In this document: positions 29,203 through 40,193 of the stretch, piece after piece
Layout of the letters: each line of letters opens with the position of its first letter
Numbering within the stretch: position 1 is the first letter of the stretch
Assembly (NCBI GenBank): GCA_002005505.1
Contig: MVGU01001624.1
Span: 1 to 60,000, forward strand
Direction: 5' to 3'
From: Botryococcus braunii
Lineage: Eukaryota > Chlorophyta > Trebouxiophyceae
Length of the DNA stretch: 60,000 nt
Notes under the pieces: generated by a model
Databases searched by the model: none
The model's input: the letters and a program-made list of their open reading frames with translations, nothing else
What the model was told of the DNA's origin: nothing
Program-made: the position numbers and the translations under genes

Positions 29203-29894
29203 TGTTAGGTTATGGGCTTGGCGTATTCCTGTGCAGTGGCGGCACGGAGGGTGTGAGTCAAAGTTCGCTCTACTGTGTGACGAAGAGTAGAGTCTAGAAC
29301 ATGAACAATCAAGGACTGATTGGGCAACTTTAAGGAAACACCCGGAGTGCTTGTGAAGTCCCAAACAAGTCTATTACAATTGCTCACTTGCTCTCTCGTA
29401 ACAACGGAATTCAAACTATCCTAACTGGTGCGTACTCAGAAAGGATCAATCTCATTGTCCGGTGATAAGATAGCCAAGCACATACACATAACATGAAATA
29501 TTAAGGTCAACAAAGCCTCAACTCTCCCAATCTAATCACCATCACGTTACCTGTGCAGTGGCGGCACGGAGGGTGTGAGTCAAAGTTCGCTCTACTGTGT
29601 GACGAAGAGTAGAGTCTAGAACATGAACAATCAAGGACTGATTGGGCAACTTTAAGGAAACACCCGGAGTGCTTGTGAAGTCCCAAACAAGTGCCTTGCC
29701 TCTCCGTGCTAGCACCACTACCTTCCTGTACTAAACGTGTCTGTAACTTGCGTTATCTTTATCTTCATTCAAATTGTTCCTAACCGCTAAGTCTTTGTAA
29801 TTTCGCCCATATTAGTCATTTATTATTGTCACTGACGGAATAGCCACTATTACTCCACTGAGGGAAAGGCATAAATAACTCATCCAATACAACA
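29203..29894 (-). repeat. 3' LTR of copia I with duplicated module
   Basis: Same structure as the 5' copy. The purine tract is at 29895-29906 (plus-strand CTTCCCCTTGCC). The 143-bp module again occurs twice, for example at 29551-29693 and from ~29233. Confidence 0.92.
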
Positions 29895-29912
29895 CTTCCC
29901 CTTGCCTTTTCC

Positions 29913-32900
29913 TCACCAGAACTTGGCAAGACCCAGTGAGTTTCTATGACCCTGAAACACTAATTTTACTAGAGGTTTAGTGAAGATGTCAGCCACATTT
30001 CTGGCAGACTGAATGTATTTGAAGTCAACCTGCCCCTTAGCAATAGCTTCACGAGCAAAGTGACAGCTGATTGCAATGTGTTTGGTATGTTTAGAATACA
30101 CTGGATTCCTGAGATGGTTGATGCACCCTTGGTTATCACAGTGTATCTTCACTATCCAGGGTAACACACCAATTTCCTCTAGGAATCCCCTCAGCCAATT
30201 GGCTTCCTTCACAACAGCACTTGCTGCCATGAATTCTGCTTCTACTGTGGAAGTAGCCACAGCAGATTGCTTTTTACTTCCCCACACAACTGCTCCTCCA
30301 AACACAGTGAGAACGAAGCCGGTGGTGGAGAAACGGTGGTCTTGATCCCCACCGTAATCAGCATCAACATATCCCTCCAACTCTGTTTCTTTTCCACCAA
30401 GGATCAGAACCAGGTCTCGGGTTCCCTTAAGATATTTCAACACACGGATTGCCTCATTCCAGTGTGCTGTTGTGGGTGACATCCTGTACCTCGACAGAAC
30501 TCCTACAGCCTGGGATATATCAGGACGAGTGGTGTTAGCTATGTAGAGTAGTGACCCTACTAACTCACAGTATCGATGACCAGGAGGCAGAACACTCCCA
30601 GCACCAATACTATCACTCCCATCCTTTGGTGCAGGCATCTGAGACATTACAAAATCTTTTGTCATTGGGGTATCGGGCCCAACTGACTCAAGATCAAGAC
30701 CAAACTTCTCCACAAGTGCATCTATCTTAGGAATGCAGCTCAGGGAGATTAACCCCTTCTCTCTATCTCTCATGACTTGACAACCTAAGAAATCCTTCAC
30801 TTCCCCTAAATCGTGGATAGTGAATTCTTTCTTGAGAAGCTCTTTCACTCTCTCCACCTCTGACATGCTCTTGGATACAATCAAGAGATCATCTACATAA
30901 ATTAGCACATAGGATTTACCCCCATCTTCAGTGCATCTCACATAAACTCCAGCATCACTCTTGCACACCTCATACCCCATGACTTCAAGTTTGTCATTCA
31001 GGGTTTTGTGCCAGGCACGTGGGGCCTGCTTTAGGCCATACAGTGCCTTTTTGAGTCGACACACGGTATTGCGGTCACCATTCTCAAATCCAGGAGGTTG
31101 CGTTACATACACTTCTTCCTCCAGCTCACCATTGAGAAAAGCTGTCTTAACATCTACCTGGTGAATCTCATAACCTTCCCTAGCAGCCACAGCTAACAAG
31201 GTTCTCCTAGCTCCATAGCTGCTGGTAGGTGCAAAGACCTCCATGACATCTACTCCAGGAATTTGTCGACAACCCTGAGCAACCAATCTTGCCTTGAATC
31301 TCAACACATTGCCATGTGCATCCATTTTCACTGAGAAAATCCAGTGAACTGGTATTACCTTATGCCCATGAGGTCTGGGAACATATTCCATAACCTCATG
31401 GGTGTCTAATGAATTCTGCTCTTCTTGCATCGCAGCCTTCCAGTATTCCCACTGAGGAGACATCTGAGCTTCTCTTAAATTAGAGGGAACATGGATTTTA
31501 CCAAATCTAACCCCAGTGTGCTTCCCCTCCTCTCCCTTTCCCTTGGGAGAATCGTTGGTTGCACCCTCAGAACCCACTACTCTTCCAGTGACACTCGCCG
31601 CACTACAGCTAGCTTTTCTCTCAGTGGTATCAGGGCTTTCTCTCATGCTTCTCTCTCTCTTGGATTCGCACCTCGCACTGCTCAACTTGTTGCCTCGCAC
31701 GCTCACATCTTCCTCCCAAACACAGGTACCTCCCGGGAAGCATCCATAGTCTGGAGGTTTCTCACATTGTCTGAGCTCCCGGTTCACCTCCACATCCACA
31801 CTCTTACACATCCTCTCAACCTCAGGCTCTTGAGGGCTCTCAGAGGCAGAGGGAGGTAGGCTCTGGTCGCCCCTTTGCTTCCCCTCCCTTTCTTGACTTG
31901 TATGTCTCTGACTTTCACGTTGTGTCACAAGAGTCTGTGACCTCTCATCCCTGACATCCTTCTCCCAGACACAGGTACCTCTCAGGCTGCACTTGTAATT
32001 TGGTGGTACCACACATTGTCCGTGCACCTGATTCACCTCCTCTTCTCGGCTCTCACACAAGTACTGGGATGCTGACCCAGTATTGCTCGCACAGACATTT
32101 CTGGCTGATTCCGAGAGAGTGGAATGTCTCCTCTCAGGACTGTGGCTGTCACCACCTTCCCCTACCAGTTCATGCCACTGATGGGGAGAGCCAGATGTTT
32201 CCACACAAGTCTCACCACTGACATGACACTCATTCACTGGACAGGACCCACCCGTGCAACTCAGCTCCCTGGGACCATTTGCAGTCATGACTGTGGCTGC
32301 CCCCCTCTCATCACTAACATGAAAATCAGGGCTCTCTGACAGGCACCCATCTATCTGCACTTCCCCTGGTCCCTGTGACTGTGTGTCACTTTCTGTTAGC
32401 CCCACTCTGTCTCTGCTCTCTCCCACCTCCTGTGACAGCAGGAGTTCTCTTGCAAGTGTTCGTTGCTCATGCCTCTGGGCTCTTGTTAGCCCATCAGCAG
32501 CCAAATTGGAGTTCTCCAGGCTTGTTGGTCTGAGAGACTCTTGAGCTCGCCTCAGTTGTTGCTGTAGTCCCGAGTCCGAATGAATGCCGCGGGCCAGGTC
32601 CAGAGCTGCTTCGATGGTCCTTCGGATCTCCGCGGGAGCAGTGGATCTCTGGGGGTCAGGCTCGGGCTCAGCCTTCCCAGAGGGTCCTGGACATTCTGAG
32701 TCTGTGTCTTCCTGGGAAATGTGTGGATGCACTGTCTCAACTGATGAGTCCTGGATCTCTGCCTCACTGTCGTCTCCACAAGATACCTTAACTGGCTCTG
32801 GGTGCTGTTTGGTAGTGCTGGGTTCAGAGGGAACAGGGGACAGAAATTCCTCAGACTGAGCAGGAGTCACACTGAGACCAACACGAGAGGCCCCTCTGAG

Positions 32901-34802
32901 ATGCTCCACAAAAATGACATCTCTGCTCTCTCGCCATATACCCCCACCCATGTATATCCGATAGGCTTTGGAGGAGGCTGAATAACCTGTGAGCATTCCT
33001 GGCACAGTTTTTGGTGCAAAGACTGGCCTCTGGACATCTGGGATATGCACATATGCAAGGCAACCCCATGTGCGCAGGAGTGAGACATCAGGCTTATATC
33101 CCCAGAATAATTCAAAGGGGGTAAGGTCCCTGCCTGTGCTTGGGCCCATGTTAAGTAGGGTGCATGCTGTCTCCAGGGCTTCTTTCCAGAGGGTGGGACT
33201 GGCAGCAGCAAAGCTCAGGATAGTCCGGGTTCTTTCCTTCAGGGTTCGGTTGGCTCGTTCAGCTGCTCCATTCTGCTGTGGGGTGTATGGGGCAGAGGTC
33301 TCCAGCTTAGTCCCCTGGGAGGCACAGAACTCCTTGAACCGGGCATTAATAAATTCAGTTCCTCTGTCACATCTGACACACTTCACAGTGGTTTTTCGTT
33401 GTGTCTGCCAGTAAACAAGTAAGTCCCTGACAGCTGCACTGATGGTGTCTTTGGACTTTACTGGAATAACTGCTTTCCACTGTGAGGCTTCATCCAGTAC
33501 AGTAACCCAGAAACGTTCACCAGTAATGGCTGCAGGTGTAATAGGACCCACAGTGTCTATGTGTACTCGATCCAGAGGTTCCAAGGCAGGTCTGGTACTG
33601 ATTCCGAAGGAGGGTCTGGCAGTCTTTCCTTCAATACACGCTTCACAGTGTACCGGGCAATCAGTGCAGGGAGAGAGAGAGGTGTCAATCCCAGTCACCA
33701 GGTTCTCCTTAGCAAGCCGCTGCATCCACGTTTCTCCAGGGTGTCCCATTCTGCTATGCCACAAGTAACGTTTGGCACAGCTGTGTGATAAGATACTGGA
33801 TTCTGGCTGTTTGGTTGCACTGGCTGCATGCTTTGAGGTGCTGGTTCCTCTCACTGCCACTACACTATGAATGTAGTACAGTCCCATCTCTGCAGTGACC
33901 TGAGCTCTCCAGTGGTTTGGTCCACTGACATACGAAAAGGCACCCACATTGTCTGTTTGGAATACTGCACCATCCCTAAGGGCAGCAGATACTGACAGGA
34001 TGTTGGTGGTAGCTGAAGGGACACACTGCACATGATGGATCCAGAGGGGAATGCGTTGCGGGCTCAAAATGCAGACTGACCCAGATGCAATAATACACCC
34101 AGTGGCATCAGAGGTGGCCAAGTGCAGGGGAATTGGTTTGGCATGGATGATAGGGTTATGCAGCAATGCCACGTCATTTACTAGGTGGACCGAGGCCCCA
34201 CTGTCAACCAGCCAGGAGTGCTGCAGGGGTTTACTGATCGTACTGTCCAGGACATTGTGAGATATTGTGTACAGCATACCTTCAGGAGGAGGTGGAGGTG
34301 GAGCAGGAGGCTGAAACCAAGCAGGGAAGGCATCTGCACCATGATGGGCCAGTTGGGCTACTGGGGGATGGGGTCCACCCATAGATGGCTGGTCCTGAGG
34401 CCACATGCCTTGCAGCTGTTGGACAGCTGCCACCACGTTCCTCTGTGTCTCCTCGTCCCTGCGCCTCTTTCTGCAGTCTCTCCAATAATGGCCCTTTTTA
34501 TTGCAGTAGTTGCAAACTCCCTTGGAATCAGACTGTCCGGTTGAGGGCGAAGGACTGGCTCCACTGAATGCTCCAGGGGTGCTGACTCTGTTGCTGCCCT
34601 GAGGAACAGCCAAAACTCGGGGCTGACGTGGGGCAGTCTCATCAAACCCCAGAGCAACGGCTGTGGTCCTCAGCAGGTCTGCCAGCTTGTTGAGTGGGGT
34701 CCCTGCTGCTGTTGACAGGCTGCCTGTCTCCTTGGCTGCTTCAGGTAGACCCTGCACAATTTGGGTAGCTACAAAGCTATCCAGAAGAGGATGATTATTC
34801 CT
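29913..34802 (-). CDS. Gag C-terminus and Pol of copia I
   Basis: Open frame of ~1629 codons after the TAG at 34805-34803, in phase with gag. Zinc knuckle CNYCNKKGHYWRDC (~34472-34513); protease WLVDSGASVHLV (~34180-34215); integrase HHCC and DDE (IDTVGP, CDRGTEF, NGAAERANR); a long linker with two copies of a Cys motif (GTCVWEKDV ~31960 and GTCVWEEDV ~31715); RT YVDDLLIVS (~30885-30910); RNase H GYVDADYGGD and STVEAEF (~30230-30380). Ends TGA at 29915-29913. One stop separates it from an intact Gag-Pol. Confidence 0.9.
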   Translation of the reverse strand, partial: RNNHPLLDSFVATQIVQGLPEAAKETGSLSTAAGTPLNKLADLLRTTAVALGFDETAPRQPRVLAVPQGSNRVSTPGAFSGASPSPSTGQSDSKGVCNYCNKKGHYWRDCRKRRRDEETQRNVVAAVQQLQGMWPQDQPSMGGPHPPVAQLAHHGADAFPAWFQPPAPPPPPPEGMLYTISHNVLDSTISKPLQHSWLVDSGASVHLVNDVALLHNPIIHAKPIPLHLATSDATGCIIASGSVCILSPQRIPLWIHHVQCVPSATTNILSVSAALRDGAVFQTDNVGAFSYVSGPNHWRAQVTAEMGLYYIHSVVAVRGTSTSKHAASATKQPESSILSHSCAKRYLWHSRMGHPGETWMQRLAKENLVTGIDTSLSPCTDCPVHCEACIEGKTARPSFGISTRPALEPLDRVHIDTVGPITPAAITGERFWVTVLDEASQWKAVIPVKSKDTISAAVRDLLVYWQTQRKTTVKCVRCDRGTEFINARFKEFCASQGTKLETSAPYTPQQNGAAERANRTLKERTRTILSFAAASPTLWKEALETACTLLNMGPSTGRDLTPFELFWGYKPDVSLLRTWGCLAYVHIPDVQRPVFAPKTVPGMLTGYSASSKAYRIYMGGGIWRESRDVIFVEHLRGASRVGLSVTPAQSEEFLSPVPSEPSTTKQHPEPVKVSCGDDSEAEIQDSSVETVHPHISQEDTDSECPGPSGKAEPEPDPQRSTAPAEIRRTIEAALDLARGIHSDSGLQQQLRRAQESLRPTSLENSNLAADGLTRAQRHEQRTLARELLLSQEVGESRDRVGLTESDTQSQGPGEVQIDGCLSESPDFHVSDERGAATVMTANGPRELSCTGGSCPVNECHVSGETCVETSGSPHQWHELVGEGGDSHSPERRHSTLSESARNVCASNTGSASQYLCESREEEVNQVHGQCVVPPNYKCSLRGTCVWEKDVRDERSQTLVTQRESQRHTSQEREGKQRGDQSLPPSASESPQEPEVERMCKSVDVEVNRELRQCEKPPDYGCFPGGTCVWEEDVSVRGNKLSSARCESKRERSMRESPDTTERKASCSAASVTGRVVGSEGATNDSPKGKGEEGKHTGVRFGKIHVPSNLREAQMSPQWEYWKAAMQEEQNSLDTHEVMEYVPRPHGHKVIPVHWIFSVKMDAHGNVLRFKARLVAQGCRQIPGVDVMEVFAPTSSYGARRTLLAVAAREGYEIHQVDVKTAFLNGELEEEVYVTQPPGFENGDRNTVCRLKKALYGLKQAPRAWHKTLNDKLEVMGYEVCKSDAGVYVRCTEDGGKSYVLIYVDDLLIVSKSMSEVERVKELLKKEFTIHDLGEVKDFLGCQVMRDREKGLISLSCIPKIDALVEKFGLDLESVGPDTPMTKDFVMSQMPAPKDGSDSIGAGSVLPPGHRYCELVGSLLYIANTTRPDISQAVGVLSRYRMSPTTAHWNEAIRVLKYLKGTRDLVLILGGKETELEGYVDADYGGDQDHRFSTTGFVLTVFGGAVVWGSKKQSAVATSTVEAEFMAASAVVKEANWLRGFLEEIGVLPWIVKIHCDNQGCINHLRNPVYSKHTKHIAISCHFAREAIAKGQVDFKYIQSARNVADIFTKPLVKLVFQGHRNSLGLAKFW

Positions 34803-35312
34803 CTAAAGACATGCCTTCAGATTCAGCATGCGACTCACATATTGGGAAATGGTCTCGTCGTGCTTCATCCCCTGACTCATCTCCAACAGCCAGTCCATGT
34901 TGGCTTGGAGATTATAACCCCCAATGAACTTCCTACAGATATATTCATATGCAACATATGCAGAGGATAAATCAGATAATTCCCCGTGCCACTCTTCGGG
35001 TACAGATTCATACAGCAACAGCAGTGCTGCAGCATCATGCGTGGTCCCAGGCATGTCCTCAAGTACTGCAGGCAGTGATCCCTTGGCCTCATTTGCTGCA
35101 AGGTACGCATTCTTCCAAATCATAATGTTGTGTCCCTTTTCTTTTAGCTTGATATGTACCCTCACAAGTGTAGGAATCACCTTTGGCAACTCATCACCTT
35201 CTCCCCTGGATGTGCTGGGAGTGCAAGGCTCTCTCACAGGTGTTGAGGTAGTGGTCTCACTCACAGACGCAGAGGTTCCACTAGATGACTTACTCTTCTT
35301 CTTAGAAGTCAT
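34803..35312 (-). CDS. Gag N-terminal part of copia I, ends at a TAG
   Basis: ATG at 35312 (MTSKKKSKSSS). Copia-type capsid with ETISQYVSRMLNLK at the end. The TAG replaces the AAG or AAA (Lys) codon found in B and C at the same place, consistent with one base substitution. The frame stays open on both sides, so this is a single lesion in a long Gag-Pol unless read through. Confidence 0.86.
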   Translation of the reverse strand: MTSKKKSKSSSGTSASVSETTTSTPVREPCTPSTSRGEGDELPKVIPTLVRVHIKLKEKGHNIMIWKNAYLAANEAKGSLPAVLEDMPGTTHDAAALLLLYESVPEEWHGELSDLSSAYVAYEYICRKFIGGYNLQANMDWLLEMSQGMKHDETISQYVSRMLNLKACL

Positions 35313-35363
35313 AGTGTGCACACTGAATGTCAGTTTCTAGCGTCAGAGGTACACTTAAACCAC

Positions 35364-35861
35364 TTACTCCACAGTGCCTTCAAGGTCTGAATCAGTTTCC
35401 CACTCAGACTCGTCACGAATGTTAGGAATCAGCACATCCTGAAAGGCCTTCACTGGAATAGTTGCCAGTGCAGACTCAACCGCCAAGTATGCAGTGTGCT
35501 CAGCAAATTCTTGCTCTCTGTTGAGCCACTTCGTTACACTACAATACCTCCGAAATTTCTCTTTGGTGATGAAACCTGGTTCCAAATTAACGAATGATTG
35601 TTCCCAAGGAGTGAACTTGTACGCTGGATACGTGGGAAATCTTGAACCAAACCACGCTGGCAGGGGGAGAGGTCGTCCAACGTACAGATGAAACACGTAG
35701 TCTTTTACAATGGCAGCCCGTTCGTCAGGAGTCCGATCTCCTTGCTGTCCTCCGTTTCTGATTCTATCGTTGTACGAAGGTGGACCGGTTCTTAGCCGAG
35801 CAGGAACGTCGACGTTGGTAGTCTTGCGAGCAGTCTGCTTCGATCTGCGGCGCTTGGCCAT
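35364..35861 (-). CDS. ORF1 of copia I, accessory protein of unknown function (165 aa)
   Basis: ATG at 35861 (MAKRRRSKQTARK). Homologue of B and C ORF1: GDRTPDERAAIVKDYV, WFGSRFPTYPAYKFTPWEQSF, NLEPGFITKEKFRRY, TAYLAVESALATI, acidic tail DESEWETDSDLEGTVE, then TAA. The most diverged of the three copies, yet without stop or frameshift. It lies 51 nt before the gag ATG. Confidence 0.85.
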   Translation of the reverse strand: MAKRRRSKQTARKTTNVDVPARLRTGPPSYNDRIRNGGQQGDRTPDERAAIVKDYVFHLYVGRPLPLPAWFGSRFPTYPAYKFTPWEQSFVNLEPGFITKEKFRRYCSVTKWLNREQEFAEHTAYLAVESALATIPVKAFQDVLIPNIRDESEWETDSDLEGTVE

Positions 35862-35912
35862 ACAGCTTCTCGTCTCCGATTCTTGAGCCAGCCACACACA
35901 CTCAACGGGAGA

Positions 35913-35929
35913 GTGGTGGGCCCATAACC
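35913..35929 (-). other. Primer-binding site of I, arm of a palindrome with U5
   Basis: Minus strand GGTTATGGGCCCACCAC, a 17-nt complement to the initiator tRNA-Met half. The last bases of the LTR contain GCCCATAACC on the minus strand, so GCCCATAACC-TAACA-GGTTATGGGC forms a perfect 10-bp hairpin (35920-35944). Confidence 0.8.
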
Positions 35930-36621
35930 TGTTAGGTTATGGGCTTGGCGTATTCCTGTGCAGTGGCGGCACGGAGGGTGTGAGTCAAAGTTCGCTCTAC
36001 TGTGTGACGAAGAGTAGAGTCTAGAACATGAACAATCAAGGACTGATTGGGCAACTTTAAGGAAACACCCGGAGTGCTTGTGAAGTCCCAAACAAGTCTA
36101 TTACAATTGCTCACTTGCTCTCTCTTAACAACGGAATTCAAACTATCCTAACTGGTGCGTACTCAGAAAGGATCAATCTCATTGTCCGGTGATAAGATAG
36201 CCAAGCACATACACATAACATGAAATATTAAGGTCAACAAAGCCTCAACTCTCCCAATCTAATCACCATCACGTTACCTGTGCAGTGGCGGCACGGAGGG
36301 TGTGAGTCAAAGTTCGCTCTACTGTGTGACGAAGAGTAGAGTCTAGAACATGAACAATCAAGGACTGATTGGGCAACTTTAAGGAAACACCCGGAGTGCT
36401 TGTGAAGTCCCAAACAAGTGCCTTGCCTCTCCGTGCTAGCACCACTACCTTCCTGTACTAAACGTGTCTGTAACTTGCGTTATCTTTATCTTCATTCAAA
36501 TTGTTCCTAACCGCTAAGTCTTTGTAATTTCGCCCATATTAGTCATTTATTATTGTCACTGACGGAATAGCCACTATTACTCCACTAAGGGAAAGGCATA
36601 AATAACTCATCCAATACAACA
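35930..36621 (-). repeat. 5' LTR of copia I (692 bp) with duplicated module
   Basis: Read on the minus strand: module copy 1 is 36420-36278, ending CAG|GTAACG, and copy 2 is about 36097-35956, ending GACTCAC...GCACAG|GA. Predicted intron 36277-35956 (322 nt). The helix GCAC-TCC-GGGTGT with ACACCC-TCC-GTGC is perfect. No clear TATA box is seen at the usual distance, unlike A, B, C and H. Confidence 0.92.
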
Positions 36622-36626
36622 GTTAT

Positions 36627-37645
36627 AAAATGGGGATCATTAGGTGTACTTGGGAAAATTTCACTGCACATCTGATGAGATTCCCCTACATTGATTTGCA
36701 TGTTTGAAGAGGCCAAATAAGGTACAGCTGCATAAGGTACAGGTGTACTGCATGATATGTTGGAGATATACTTAGTGTACAGAATAAATGTACAAGTATA
36801 TTGACTGATGAAAGACATTTGAGACCTGCTCATAAGCATTGAAATAAAGTTAAAGGGCCTGCAGACTTGATCCTGGAGTGTACAGGGTGTTACGGACTTA
36901 CAGTAGAAGTTCCGGGGTGCAATTACGGTACTTATCGTGAGATTCGAGTAAGTTAGACGTAAATGCGCCATCTCCGAGTGGTTTAAAGGTCTCAGAAACT
37001 AACTCGATGATCGAATCGAGATTCGACGGGTTCACGGAGCTCATATCTTCTCGTCGAGTCATTTCACGGAGCGTGTGTTTGGCTCCGAGGCTCTGGATCG
37101 AAACTCTTGTGGATATATCTTGTCGTTTACACGGGCTAAGATATTTTCGGGTCGAGTTCGAGAATAAACCGGTAGGACTGAACGGCAAGTGTACGGTTCT
37201 ACGAATTCACGCATAGTACGGAGCCGCAGATCAGCTCTCCGTAGTGTTAGAATGACAAAGACAAGCAAATGCAGAGGAGGCAATGATGCCAGACCTCCTG
37301 AGGTACCGTAGGTATTTAAAGGATGAAGGCAGAGGGTACTGGTCAGTTCATACGTTGTCGAACTCAGTTTGTGAAGCCCGTCAAGTGGATAGGGCTGTCC
37401 AACTATCTTTTGTGAGCATTGCTGATGATTGCAATACCTCGCAGGTATCCCTGAATGTTATGCTTAGCTTAGTGAGTCACATCAACACACAACACACATT
37501 GTAACAGTTCATACGTTGTCAAACTCCAGTTTGTGAAGCCCGTCAAGTGGATAGGGCTGTCCAACTGTCTTTTGTGAGCATTGCTGATGATTGCAATACC
37601 TCGCAGGGTGTCTTAAATGTGTGTAGGTCGACGCTAACCGTGCCA
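36627..37645 (+). repeat. 3' LTR of copia A, main part, with duplicated module
   Basis: Continues A's LTR after I. TATTTAAA box at 37313-37320; module copy 1 at 37344-37444 ending CGCAG|GTATCC; copy 2 at 37505-37606 ending CTGATG...CGCAG|GG. Predicted intron 37445-37606 (162 nt). The architecture matches the other copia LTRs although the sequence does not. The right border is estimated, as no partner LTR is available. Confidence 0.6.
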
Positions 37646-38559
37646 TTCACGAAAAGCAACTGGGCCAGACAGACATAAGAAGTGTCCAATGTGCCGCAAC
37701 AGAAAAGGACAAATCCTTAAGTAATGATGGAAGCAAGACCCCCATGCAAAGCTCAATCCACATTTGTGGCATTTTCCAACGGCCCCATAAATGCACTACT
37801 AAGCCAACCGAGCACCAAAAGAGCCTTTAAAATAGCAAGCACTTTTATTTCCATGCTACTCGGCATCAATCAACAAAGTTTAACCGTGTAGGATCCGCAA
37901 CCGGAAAAGTTGACACTTTACCATCGAAATCCCAATGATATGCTTGAAACACCATATTTTCATCAGGGCAATGCAATTTTAAAGTGTTTGCAAAGGGTTA
38001 GTAACCCAAAGCAAGCCAAATGAGGGGAAGCGTACACTCACCATCGTGAAGTGCCACCTTCCTCCCCCACCGTCCCCACGGAAACGACGGAACCAAACGC
38101 CATTAGAAACATTACAGAAAAATCCGATCCTTCTTGCTTGGATCTACACGCCAAGCTCGGCGTCGACCCTCGCAGGCCACAACCATCCCCGTCATTGGAA
38201 CTTATATGGATGCGAAGAACGGATTCTCCCAACCAAAGTCCGTGAACTTGATACCAAGGTATTGTTGATCCTTCGAACTTAAGGGAAACAACCCAAATAG
38301 AACGACAGGCAGCAACGAAGACACACGTAAGCATCGACACCATCCGCAAGACAGACTTAAGCGTCAAAGAGGATCAACGACCAACATCGCAAGTCCACCG
38401 ACTCAGATATGGGCCACCAAAATGTAATATTCTTGGAAAAGATGGCCGTGCACCGACGAAAGTGCTAGTATGGTCCGAACACCATACCATATACTGTGCG
38501 AGCCTACGAGGCTACACTCAGTACCAATGTACCGCCCGGCACGTGCGGGGACGAGCCCC
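37646..38559. other. Unassigned stretch between A and relic G
   Basis: About 0.9 kb with no convincing ORF or repeat partner in the window. It may be further relics of gypsy G (its pol and 3' end), flanking DNA, or both. Nothing firm can be said. Confidence 0.4.
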
Positions 38560-39375
38560 GGCACCGTCTGCCTACGGGCGCGCTACACCCCAGTGTCCAT
38601 GAGTGCACGAAACTCCATGCCCCGAACAGTAACTGCAAAAAGTGAGGTTGAGTGGTGAGAGATTCCCAACATGCCCTATACGACAAGATGGTTATGGCAT
38701 GACACATGCAAGCCCAAATGAAAAAGGATATGTTCCTGCCTTGCCCAAGAACATAAATTGTTCTCCCTTACATCCCCCAGCAAGGACTTTAGGTTTGGCC
38801 TTTGTCCTGTACTCTAAGAAAAACCTCCTCCTTTTCCATGCTTTTTGGCCAATCACAAAGCAGGCACCAAGGCTAAGGTCATGTTTTCTCTTTGCAAAGA
38901 AATCATGCAAGCAAGCCTCTGCACAACTTTTCTCAGGTTCTACCAACTCAAAGGGTTCAGAGAGTGAAGACAAATAGGCCAAACAATGGTGATCCATGAC
39001 CCTTGCGAGTCAAGTTTTTGGTTTCCCCTTCCACTTCCCTCTTCCCTTTCCTTTTCCTTGCCAATTACCTTGCTCTTGAGGTGGTGGAAGCCCTCCTTGC
39101 ACTGGTGCCACCACTGGTGGGGCTTGTGGTGCAGGGGGGAAATAACCAGGTTGAAAAATTGATGGTTGGAACCTTCCCGCTTAAGCATTGGCAGCCAACC
39201 ATTACCTTTTCAACTGACACTGCCATGCTTCATGTCCCAACTATTTGCAAAACTAACATTCCCTATTAGCGGGGATTACCTTCCGGGAGTCCACTTTTCT
39301 TCCATTCCCTGGTGCACCGGGGGGTCCTCCAACAGCTCCCCAGATGTAACGCTAAACGTGGGCTCAGTACAGTAT
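38560..39375 (-). pseudogene. Gypsy relic G: Gag end and protease start, D-like
   Basis: Minus-strand pieces match gypsy D in order. A degenerate zinc knuckle (REC-stop-FCK-stop-LGHEAWQC, ~39215-39270); a basic Gag tail; the pre-protease region FAKRK...ACFVIGQKAWKRRRFF (~38830-38920); and the protease start ALMDTG (~38588-38606), then a stop. Several stops and frameshifts show long decay. The remaining pol is missing to the left. Its other half lies at 46833-47377, right of copia H. Confidence 0.8.
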
Positions 39376-39377
39376 TC

Positions 39378-40176
<799 letters not shown>

Positions 40177-40193
40177 GGTTTCTGGGCCCACGC
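40177..40193 (+). other. Diverged primer-binding site of H
   Basis: GGTTTCTGGGCCCACGC occupies the site where B, C and I have GGTTATGGGCCCACC. It resembles the initiator-tRNA site but has a TC for A change and a different end. Either decayed or specific for another tRNA. Confidence 0.5.

Larger units (their letters stand above)
29203..36621 (-). mobile_element. Copia element I inserted in A's 3' LTR
   Basis: Full-length copia in reverse orientation with 692-bp LTRs (29203-29894, 35930-36621) differing at about two positions, and TSD GTTAT (29198-29202, 36622-36626). Minus-strand order: LTR, primer-binding site, ORF1, gag-pol in one frame with a single TAG (34805-34803), purine tract, LTR. 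A relative of B and C with the same ORF1 but its own LTR family. Confidence 0.94.
1..37645 (+). mobile_element. Copia element A, outermost host of the nested stack
   Basis: Ty1/copia element whose 5' half lies left of the window. Visible pieces are RT (3-508), the end of RT plus RNase H (28442-29111), a 3' end with a purine tract, and a 3' LTR that begins TGTTAT at 29197 and resumes at 36627. Removing B (509-28436, plus one GAAAC copy) and I (29203-36621, plus one GTTAT copy) restores a continuous reading frame and a continuous LTR. The right end of the LTR is uncertain: about 37645, judged from the 25-28-nt tail seen after the second LTR module in related elements. No second LTR or TSD of A is in the window. 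Confidence 0.85.

Noticed and set aside
37420..37606. CTGATGA in A's LTR module as a hammerhead ribozyme core (retrozyme-like LTR)
   Set aside because: No GAAA and no matching helices follow, and the motif is absent from the modules of B, C, I, J and H.
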